Shown here: positions 27,916-36,437 of the stretch, in pieces
Position numbering within the stretch: the stretch's first letter is position 1
Layout of the letters: each line of letters opens with the position of its first letter
From: Amanita rubescens
Lineage: Eukaryota > Basidiomycota > Agaricomycetes > Agaricales > Amanitaceae
Direction: 5' to 3'
Assembly (NCBI GenBank): GCA_015039365.1
Contig: WION01000533.1
Location: 1 to 36,437 of the forward strand
DNA length: 36,437 bases
Position numbers and translations under genes: made by a program
The notes under the pieces: generated by a model
What the model was told of the DNA's origin: nothing
The model's database searches: none
The model's input: the letters and a program-made list of their open reading frames with translations, nothing else

Positions 27916-30900
27916 TGTTAAAAATGTGCAAAGTGTTGTTGCAACTCACTACAAATGTTGTAGTAGTTGTCTAGCCCTCTGATAGACTCAATACACGCTT
28001 TAGACGTTCACAAATGCGGTCTATAACAATTGATAGCAGTGATATTAAGTCTATATCCAAGTGTAGGTACTGTAGTTCCCTACGTGTAAGGAAACCTGGC
28101 CTGTTTGGTTCTATTTACTACCTATCCCATCAGGTGTGAGTTTAGGTGTCCACTATATCGCGTTTTGTCCACAGACACAACCGCTACACCTATAAACTAG
28201 CTCATTATACACAAAATAAAGAATATAGTATTGTAACACTAAATATAAAGCATTTGAGCGATATCTGATGTTTAATCACTCAATATTCAACACTTCCTCC
28301 TGATTATACATCACTCCACTCATCTAAGCTTCCCCCCAAACCTATCCATCCTTCACCTTCCCCCTAATCCTACTAGCCTTCATATCACAAGACCCATAAG
28401 TTTTCGAAGAAACATCACTTTGACTCTGGGCAATGCCTTTGTTAACAAGTCGGCTGGCATTTGATCTGTTTGCAAGTAGACAGGCTCAATAAATCCCTGC
28501 TCCACTTTATCTCGAAGCCAGTAGAAGCACAAGTCTAGATGCTTCATGCGCCCATGATGTTCTGGGTTCTTTGCTACACTGATAGCTGACTGATTGTCCA
28601 TGAACAGCTTTGTAGGCTTAGGCACCATATATCCCATCTCTTCCAACAACTTCTGCATCCACCTGATTTCCTTCCCAGCAGCACATGCTGCGACATATTC
28701 AGCTTCCGTAGTAGAGAGTGCCACAATAGGTTGCAACTTGCTACTCCAACTGACAGCTCCAGATCCCACTTTGATGATATATCCAGTAGTGGACTTTCCA
28801 TTGTCTTTGTTACCACCATGATCAGCATCAGCATATGCTCTGATGAGTTCGTTGCAATCAGGATCAGGCCCAAGCTCCAATTCCATTTCCAGTGTCCCAG
28901 CTAAGTATCTCAACAAGTGTTTGACTGCCTTCCAATGTGCCATTCCAGGATTATTGTTAAAGCGAGCCAAAACACTTGCAGGTTCCGCAATATCTGGTCT
29001 TGTCATCATGGCCAAATACATGACTGAGCCCACTGCACTGATATAAGGAATGTCTTTCATTTCCTTCATCTCCTCATTGCTTTTAGGGCACTGATCTTGC
29101 GAAAGCTTCAAACCAGGATTCATTGGTGTGTCCACTGTGCTGCAATTCTCCATGCCAAATCGCTTCAAGATGTCCATAATGTACTGCTTTTGTGAGAGAT
29201 AGATCTTTCTGTTCGCTCTATCCCTCCTAATAGCAACTCCAAGCAAGTACGATGTCTCTCCCAAGTCCTTCAACTTGAAGTACTTGGACAAATCACTGAC
29301 TACCTTGTCCAAGGCAGCCTGAGAGTTGGAAGCAAGTGTAATATCATCCACATACACTGGCATTATGATCCGGACATCATCTCTCTGATATATATACAGA
29401 GCTGGATCTGAGCAGATTCTATTGAATCCCATGTCAAGAAGGGCAGAATGCAACTTCTCATTCCATAACCTGGCAGCTTGTTTTAACCCATAGATAGACT
29501 TGTTTAATTTGCACACATAATCTGATCCAAGTTCTTCAAATCCTTCTGGCTGCATCATGTAGACATCAGCATCAATATCTCCATTAATAAATGCATGAGA
29601 GATGTCTACAGAGCGCAAATGCAAGTCATCTATTGCTGCCAGTGCTAGGATAAGGCGAATAGTGGCCTGACGCATAGTTGGGGCAAATATCTCCATGTAA
29701 TCAAATCCAGGTCGTTGATTGTAACCTTTAGCAACAATCCTGGCTTTGAATCGCTCTACAGTGCCATCTGCATTCCTTTTTATGCGAAACACCCATTTGG
29801 AGCCAATTGCTTTCTTTCCAGGAGGCAGCTTTTCCAACACCCATGTCCCATTGTTCAATTGTGCATTTATTTCCTCCAAAGCAGCCTCATGCCACCTCTG
29901 TGCATCTGGGCCAGCCATCGCTTCAGCATAACTGTTAGGTTCATTTCCAGTTAATGATGATGTATGAACACATTCAGCATCTTCTTCCCCCTCATCATCA
30001 TCATTATACCTCAAGACACGAGGTTTCACCTTCCACCATTCACCAGGAGGTTGCACATTTCGTCTTTCACGTCTCTGTGCTAATGGGACCTCTGGCTCAA
30101 CTGGTATCGGTCGTGGTGGTGGAGTAACTGGCCTTTCTTCCTGTTCAGCTTCAGCTTCGGCCTCTGGTTGCACATCTCGTTCCTCCTGTGGCTGCTCTTC
30201 CTCCTCCTGCTGCTCCTGTTGCTCCGGCAATGGCACCTGTATGCTGTCATCATCATCATCATCAGCTTCCACCTGTATAGCTGGTATTGGAATGTAACGT
30301 TGCTCTGTATGTGTGTCATTCATTTCATTTCTAGTTTCCTGAGGTTGTTGAACAGAGTGTGAGCCAAGCATGTAACGTTCATCAAACTCTGCTCTTTCCG
30401 AAATGATTGTTTTCTTTGTAATAGGATTGTAGAATTTCCAACCCTTATAACCATCAGGATACCCAATGAATATGCACTTTTCCATATGTGATCCAAGAGC
30501 AATACGTTTATCCTTTTGCACATGCACATAAGCAGTGCACCCCCAAATCCTTAGATGACTAACATCAGGCTTCTTGCCATGCCATAACTCAAATGGGGTT
30601 TTCTTAGCAACTGCAGATGTTGGACATCTGTTCCAAACATGAACGAGTGCTGCCAAACACTCTCCCCAAAATTTGTTAGACAAACCAGACTCTTCTAACA
30701 TAGCCGTGATCCTTTCTGACAAGGTCCTATTTGCACGCTCTGCTACACCATTCTGCTGTGGTCTATTTCGCACTGTGTGTTGCCTGGCAATCCCACATTC
30801 ATCTGTAAATCGCAAAAATGCGTTTGACATGTACTCCCCTCCCTTATCATCCCTCAATGTTTTAATTTTATGACCAGTTTGATTCTCAGCATAAGCTTTG

Positions 30901-33078
30901 AATTGTTTAAATGCATCAAACACCATGTCCTTTGTCTTTATAGGGAGTACAATACGAAGTCGAGAATAGTCATCAATGAATGTAACCCAATATTGATAGC
31001 CAGAATGTGTAGTAGCGCCCACTTTGTGTACATCAGTGTGTACAAGCTGCAATAGCTTTGTTGACCGATTTTTCGAAGAAGGGAATGGATTGGCATGCAT
31101 TTTCCCTGCCAGACATGGCTCACAGATCGGATCAGGCTTGTCATTAGACGTCATGGTAAGTCCCTCAACCATGCTGTCACGAACCATACTCTTGACACTC
31201 TCATACCCATGGTGTGCTAGCCTCCTATGCCACAAAGTCAAGTCCAGAGGCAGAGTGGACGATGCAACAGCTGATTTAACATACTCTTGGTCTACAATGG
31301 TCTCACCAGCAAGATAACCAACATTATCATCTCCCACTTTGGCAACAAAAGGTATATGACCATCTTTTTCAAATTTCATTATAGACTTTGAGATATGTAC
31401 ATTAAACCCTCTATGTTGTGTAAGGTATAAGACAGAGAAAAGATTATTCTGTAAGTCCGGTACATGTAACACTCTAGCAAATTCAACCTCTCTAGCTGGT
31501 TTTCCATCTATAACTGGTTTAAATACAACAGACCCAACTCCCTCTGTATATATCACAGTATGATCTGCCAACCTAACCTCTTTTCGCATTTTGGTGTAGG
31601 TTTTGAACCAATGTCTATGTGGGGTCATATGAGAAGTGGCCCCCGAGTCTGTATTCCAGTCAAAACGATGGTCAGCAGAAGTCCCAAATGCATTATAATG
31701 AACATGACTTGCATTTCCTGCCTTTTCAGCAGTCTCTGCCTCTTTTCCCTCCTCTGCCTTATTAGCACTAGGTGCAGCCGTCACCTTGTTTTTCGGACAT
31801 TTTGCCACCATATGCCCTTCCTCTCCACATAAGAAGCATGTAAGCTTCGTTTTGAATCCATTATGGTGACCACCACCTCTGCCACCTCTGCCACCACCTC
31901 TTCCACCTCTATAATTCGATGTCCCTGCTCTATTGGCCCTCTCCCCCACATCAGCTCGACGTTTTTGGTTTAATTCCTCCGATTTGAAGGCTTGGAGGAT
32001 TACACTCTTGTCCAATTTATCCACTAATAACAAATTGGAAGTCAAATTGGCAAAGCTCTCTGGTAGAGCACGAATCATTGCCATACACAGCAATTCATCG
32101 TCCAATTTGTCCAATGTGAAGTCACTAGGACGAAGATTTTTTATGTTGGACATTGCCTTCTCCACTCTGGTTGCCACAGCCATGAGTGTTTCGTCGTCTG
32201 CCTTGTGGATAGAGAACAGCTCATCATAGGCATTGAATCTTGCACCTGGCTTTTGGTGCAAGTGAGCCTTTTTGAGACTGTCCCACATAGCTTTTGGATC
32301 ATCCACTTGGTCTCGAAAATGGACTCTTTGGTCACTTTCTACACCCAAGTAGATTTCACCAGCAGCTTTCTCTACTTTTGTCTCCCACTTTGCCAATTCA
32401 TCATCAGTGGTTTTGGCTGGTTTTGTAACCTTGCCAGACACCACACTCCATAGCCCACTGCGCATTAAAAGCGCCCTCATTTCCCCTGACCACTCCTGGT
32501 AGTTACCATTGGATAGTGGCTTGATTTTTATTGTAGAATGATCCGACATTTTTTGTCAAAGTCCCAAAGTCCAAGTCCCAATGTAGTTGTTTAGCCAATG
32601 GCCAAAAATGCGTCCAATCAATAAGTAGACTGTCCAAAATGGCCAGTCTAGTCCAAAACACAATAGCAGTTCTCTAGCAGTAAAGGCCGGGGCCCATAAC
32701 CTGTTAAAAATGTGCAAAGTGTTGTTGCAACTCACTACAAATGTTGTAGTAGTTGTCTAGCCCTCTGATAGACTCAATACACGCTTTAGACGTTCACAAA
32801 TGCGGTCTATAACAATTGATAGCAGTGATATTAAGTCTATATCCAAGTGTAGGTACTGTAGTTCCCTACGTGTAAGGAAACCTGGCCTGTTTGGTTCTAT
32901 TTACTACCTATCCCATCAGGTGTGAGTTTAGGTGTCCACTATATCGCGTTTTGTCCACAGACACAACCGCTACACCTATAAACTAGCTCATTATACACAA
33001 AATAAAGAATATAGTATTGTAACACTAAATATAAAGCATTTGAGCGATATCTGATGTTTAATCACTCAATATTCAACA
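27916..33078 (-). mobile_element. Complete Ty1/copia element (copy B)
   Basis: Same element, LTRs (27916-28292 and 32702-33078), AATTG target duplication, primer-binding site (32688-32701) and purine tract as copy A. An identical target site shows it was duplicated together with its flanks and did not transpose independently. Confidence 0.97.
28380..32549 (-). CDS. Ty1/copia Gag-Pol polyprotein (copy B, 1389 aa)
   Basis: Same length and residues as the polyprotein at 7903-12072: CCHC knuckle at 238-251, protease D-S-G at 301, integrase D506/D568/E604, YVDD at 1066 and RNase H near 1239. No difference between the two translated proteins was noticed. Confidence 0.97.
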   Translation of the reverse strand: MSDHSTIKIKPLSNGNYQEWSGEMRALLMRSGLWSVVSGKVTKPAKTTDDELAKWETKVEKAAGEIYLGVESDQRVHFRDQVDDPKAMWDSLKKAHLHQKPGARFNAYDELFSIHKADDETLMAVATRVEKAMSNIKNLRPSDFTLDKLDDELLCMAMIRALPESFANLTSNLLLVDKLDKSVILQAFKSEELNQKRRADVGERANRAGTSNYRGGRGGGRGGRGGGHHNGFKTKLTCFLCGEEGHMVAKCPKNKVTAAPSANKAEEGKEAETAEKAGNASHVHYNAFGTSADHRFDWNTDSGATSHMTPHRHWFKTYTKMRKEVRLADHTVIYTEGVGSVVFKPVIDGKPAREVEFARVLHVPDLQNNLFSVLYLTQHRGFNVHISKSIMKFEKDGHIPFVAKVGDDNVGYLAGETIVDQEYVKSAVASSTLPLDLTLWHRRLAHHGYESVKSMVRDSMVEGLTMTSNDKPDPICEPCLAGKMHANPFPSSKNRSTKLLQLVHTDVHKVGATTHSGYQYWVTFIDDYSRLRIVLPIKTKDMVFDAFKQFKAYAENQTGHKIKTLRDDKGGEYMSNAFLRFTDECGIARQHTVRNRPQQNGVAERANRTLSERITAMLEESGLSNKFWGECLAALVHVWNRCPTSAVAKKTPFELWHGKKPDVSHLRIWGCTAYVHVQKDKRIALGSHMEKCIFIGYPDGYKGWKFYNPITKKTIISERAEFDERYMLGSHSVQQPQETRNEMNDTHTEQRYIPIPAIQVEADDDDDDSIQVPLPEQQEQQEEEEQPQEERDVQPEAEAEAEQEERPVTPPPRPIPVEPEVPLAQRRERRNVQPPGEWWKVKPRVLRYNDDDEGEEDAECVHTSSLTGNEPNSYAEAMAGPDAQRWHEAALEEINAQLNNGTWVLEKLPPGKKAIGSKWVFRIKRNADGTVERFKARIVAKGYNQRPGFDYMEIFAPTMRQATIRLILALAAIDDLHLRSVDISHAFINGDIDADVYMMQPEGFEELGSDYVCKLNKSIYGLKQAARLWNEKLHSALLDMGFNRICSDPALYIYQRDDVRIIMPVYVDDITLASNSQAALDKVVSDLSKYFKLKDLGETSYLLGVAIRRDRANRKIYLSQKQYIMDILKRFGMENCSTVDTPMNPGLKLSQDQCPKSNEEMKEMKDIPYISAVGSVMYLAMMTRPDIAEPASVLARFNNNPGMAHWKAVKHLLRYLAGTLEMELELGPDPDCNELIRAYADADHGGNKDNGKSTTGYIIKVGSGAVSWSSKLQPIVALSTTEAEYVAACAAGKEIRWMQKLLEEMGYMVPKPTKLFMDNQSAISVAKNPEHHGRMKHLDLCFYWLRDKVEQGFIEPVYLQTDQMPADLLTKALPRVKVMFLRKLMGLVI

Positions 33079-33228
33079 AATTGTTGTTAGTAGGCACTTT
33101 GCCAGTGGTGGTTGCTGGGGATGGGGCCACGTTCAAATCAGTTTTAACTAGGTGACTAGATATCGCTTCAGGTAATTAATCAGCTTTTGTCTATTAATGC
33201 CATAGCATCATTGGACATAGTGATGTGC

Positions 33229-33310
33229 AGGGCCTGGCTTGGCTCAAAAGGCCCCAGCTTGGGCTCAGCTCAAGATGGCTCGGGCTTGTGATAAAGATGA
33301 GCCAGGCCCT
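33229..33310. repeat. Short foldback (copy B of 12752-12833)
   Basis: Same AGGGCCTGGCT / AGCCAGGCCCT ends. Confidence 0.45.
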
Positions 33311-33322
33311 AGTGGAGGGCCC

Positions 33323-33658
33323 TGTTGAATATTGAGTGATTAAACATCAGATATCACTCAAATGCTTTATATTTAGTGTTACTATACTACTATATTCTTT
33401 GTTTTGTGTATAATAAGTTAGTTTATAGGTGTAGTGGTTGTGTCTGTGGACAAAAACACGATATAGTGGACACCTAAACTCATGCCTGATGTAAATAGAA
33501 CCAAACAGGCCAGGTTTCCTTACATGTAGGGAACTACAGTGCCTACACTTGGATATAGACTTGATATACTGCTATCAACTGTTATAGACTGCATTTGTGA
33601 ATGTCTACAGTGTGTATTAAGCCTATCAGAGGGTTACACAACTACTACAACATTTGTA
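33323..33658 (+). mobile_element. Truncated copia solo LTR (copy B)
   Basis: Same CpG-depleted LTR as 12846-13181, with the same truncation point. Confidence 0.92.
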
Positions 33659-33840
33659 TCGGCCTGTCCTTCACTGTGAAAGGGGTGGAGAGTTGTCTTT
33701 CTCATTTGGCTTAATATGGTGGTACTTGTGCTATGAACCGTGCATGTGGGTCAGTTCTGTGAATCAGAGAGTAGAAGGAGAACACACATACAAGAAATCT
33801 TGATAATCCATCCAACACATGACACACCTCCATTCAACTT

Positions 33841-34168
33841 TTACACTGTCTGTCCACCCCATATGTGTTTAAGAGAAGGAATTGATGCATGCAACCCAAT
33901 GATATGGGTTTTGGATTGAGACAGACAATCCTTCAAGGTCTCCTTCATCCAGCCCAGGTAGGTAGGTGCCAGTGGTTGGATGCTAGACAGTTCATCAGAG
34001 TGGGCAGTGTCAGAGGAGATGCCTTTGGGCAGGTTTGAAACCTGTATGGGGCATGCAAGGTCAGGTAATGGTAATGGTAGGAAGAAAAGGACTCACGTCA
34101 TCCCCACTGTCAGAGTCCATCTCATCATTGTCATTGTCATCATCATCATCCTTGGCCTCACCCTTGAT
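33841..34168 (-). pseudogene. Two-exon coding remnant (copy B)
   Basis: Same as 13364-13691, with the intron at 34042-34096. Confidence 0.4.
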
Positions 34169-34640
34169 CCCCAGTCAGAAATGCCTCAATTTTCATGTAT
34201 TTGAAACTATTTCCCACAATTTGTCGCAGATTTAGGTAGACACAATAGATTTTAATCTGCATTGTCTCAGTAAATAGGAATCTGTTGATTGCAGTCTATT
34301 TTGTGAGATTTCAGATGGTGCGCTGGTTCACAAACTACTCCTTGTCAATCAATTTCCGTCGATTTTGATAGATTTAGCTATATTTCTCAATAGACGATAT
34401 ATTTATGTTTAAAATCCATTCCACTCTATTCTATAATCTACACTCGATTCTTATCTATTTCTAGTTCCAATTCTCTTCAATTTCCATCTATTCTAACTAT
34501 TTCTTGCAATTGACACAATTTAACTGTCAAATTATCATATTCAGCCAAGTCAAAAATGTCAGCCATGGCATACCTTAATTGAGTTGCGAATAACTCGACC
34601 GCTATCTTCTTTTGCCAGGTTTTCTACGCCAAATATTAGT
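34169..34640. other. No gene recognised (copy B of 13692-14163)
   Basis: Same AT-rich sequence with no coding frame. Confidence 0.5.
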
Positions 34641-36421
34641 TTATGAGTTGATAAAATCATTGGTGACATACGGCTCTTGAAGCAGCTTTGGCAGTGTTGC
34701 TAAAGGCCTGGTGCGTCGAGTGAGCAAAGTGTCATATTCCGAAAACACACCACATACCTGCATTGCATCTGGACTCAGTTTCTTGTAGTAGGCTTCAAAT
34801 TCATTCTTGAGACTGCCTAGGTGGTTTTGTATCCACTCTCGCTTCACCATGTTCCTAAAATAGTGTTAGCTTAGTAGTTGTTGCCAACAAAGGACTTACT
34901 TGGCGGTATTTCTCATCCCTGCCACCACCAGTACCTTACCCCACTTGGCTGGCCATTGGGTGTCTGCATCCATCTCCTGACACTCCTCGTTCCCCTCTTC
35001 ACCGCCGTTATCATCACGCTGACCTTCGTTGTTCTCAGAACTGGATGCCAGCCGTTGTTCCCTTGCGCTGGCATGTTCATCCATCTGATTCAGCATGTTC
35101 ATGTTGTTGCTGTTTGTGCATGCACTTGTATCAGTCTCGTGTATCCATGGAACAGGCCTCTTACCAAGGGTTGTTTCATCTGAGTCGTATTTGTAGTGTT
35201 GACGTTCCAGTAGTGTCGTTGGGAGTAGAACTCGAAGCGCTGTTGGGAGTGCTGTTGTTTGCAGAACAGTTGGTAGTGTCAGCAGTGTTTGCACCTGGGG
35301 TATTGGTGGTACTGTTCGGAGCACTATCTGATGGATTGTTCAAGTTGTTCACTGTGTGGCCAGTATCTGAAGTGTCAAAGCTGTCACTGGGAGTGCTGCC
35401 AGTGTTTGATGTGTTGTTTGACACGTCGTTGACGCCATCAGGAATGCTGCCAGTATTTGATGTATTGTTTGATGCATTGTTGACACCATCAAAAGTACTG
35501 TCAGTATTGTTGTTCGTATTCGACGCATTGTTGAGGCTGTCAGGAGTGTCATCAGTATTTGAAGCATTATTGCTGGTATTCGATGCATTGTTGCTGGTAT
35601 TCGACACGTTGTTGAGGTCATCAGGAGTGCTACTAGTATTCGACACGTTGTTGCTGGTATTCAACGCGTTGTTGCTGGTATTTGACACGTTGTTGCTGGT
35701 ATTCAACACGTTGGTATTCGACGCATTGTCAAGGTCATCAGAAGTGCTGTCAGTATTCGAAGTGTTGTTGTTGGCAGCTGAGGTATTTGTAGTGCCACTA
35801 GTACGAGTGGATGAGGAGCTCCCAGATATGTTGCTTGAGCCTGAGCTATAGACGAGACAGTACATTTCGTTTCCATTTGTGGTTGGTCTGATACCACAAG
35901 GAGTAATTTTTGCTAGTCCAGAGGTCCAATTTCCACATGCCCACTGCCAGTCTGAATTCCAAGAAATCGTTCAGCATCTCTTTCATGTAGAAGTCATATG
36001 CGGTTGCGCTCATTCTGGTGGAACTCGTAGGCACCATTCCTTGTTCATCGAGAGTGTGCCACAGATGTCGAGCCTTCTGAGAGATCTTGTATAGCCTTGT
36101 CCTGTCAATCAGAGTCCCATTGGCATCCTCGATGTAGGGATGGTGATGGTCTTTGTCTGCTTGCGAAGTTTTTGAGGGCTGCCCGCGCTTGCTTTGTCTC
36201 TGAGATAGACCATCCATAATACCTTTGTTCTCTGCTAACCAGCTGGTGTATGTGAGATGGGTCCAGAAACGAAGGAGAGGGTATGCCTCTTTCTGCAGAA
36301 GTGGAGGCATTTCACAACTGCTGGCCAAGTTTGTTTGTTGCACAGAAGTGGAAGGATTTTCGCAGGCATTTGATTGGCCTGATTGTAACCACATCGTCAT
36401 GCGGTCTAGTAGATTCCTACT
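34641..36421 (-). CDS. Five-exon gene, copy B, first exon outside the window
   Basis: Exons 2 to 5 of the gene described at 14164-16110: 36421-35895, 35845-35295, 35251-34900 and 34854-34641. The 42-codon first exon would lie beyond 36437. The bases just upstream of exon 2 (36431-36437) no longer match copy A exactly, although the CAG acceptor is kept. The 21-bp minisatellite (35407-35737) is the same length in both copies. Confidence 0.55.
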
Positions 36422-36437
36422 CTGCACCATAAAAACA

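Larger units (their letters stand above)
20442..36430 (+). repeat. Copy B of the ~20.44-kb tandem direct duplication
   Basis: Second copy of 1-15953. It is longer only by the three length changes described for copy A. The match holds to 36430; of the last seven bases (36431-36437) two differ from copy A, inside the first intron of the five-exon gene. The part of the unit corresponding to 15961-20441 is not in the window on this side, so the repeat may continue beyond it. Confidence 0.97.

Overview
The window looks like transposon-rich nuclear DNA of a filamentous basidiomycete, probably an agaricomycete. The reasons are introns of about 40-60 nt with fungal GTRNGT/CTRAY/YAG signals, Ty1/copia and gag-bearing LTR elements, a fungal-type JmjC protein, and no bacterial gene organisation. 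This is read from the sequence alone; the species is not identifiable.

The dominant architecture is a tandem direct duplication with a period of about 20.44 kb. Bases 1-15953 (copy A) recur as 20442-36430 (copy B). By reading frame and spacing the copies differ only by one T near position 55, one extra 19-bp unit (4 versus 5 copies at 2161/22603) and one extra 16-bp unit near 6915/27376. All long translated frames are the same in both. The unit contains a 2.63-kb gag-only LTR retrotransposon (17866-20491). The window opens inside the last 50 bp of another copy of its LTR, so at least part of a preceding unit lies upstream.

Layout of one unit (copy A coordinates): a decayed minus-strand gene (248-2086) split by a 991-bp non-autonomous hAT-like element with a perfect 8-bp target duplication (506-1496); an array of ACTGGT/ACCAGT palindromes, a 19-bp VNTR and three tandem hairpins (2087-2836); a frame-broken multi-exon JmjC-domain gene (about 3679-6190) that carries a poly(A)-tailed retroposed insertion with a 14-bp target duplication (5725-6057); a solo LTR with a 5-bp target duplication (6299-6694); an apparently intact, young Ty1/copia element with identical LTRs (7439-12601); an older, truncated solo LTR of the same copia family in the opposite orientation (12846-13181), nearly stripped of CpG; a minus-strand coding remnant (13364-13691); a five-exon minus-strand gene with an Asn/Ser/Thr-rich minisatellite segment (14164-16110); another hAT-like palindromic element (16793-17024); a four-copy, 150-bp tandem repeat (17165-17765); and the gag-only LTR element.

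The only frames that look fully intact are the copia polyprotein, the gag of the short LTR element and, if the introns are right, the 589-residue gene at 14164-16110. The rest records successive insertions (DNA transposon, LTR elements, retroposed RNA) into two or three decayed genes, followed by a very recent duplication or an assembly-level doubling of the whole block.
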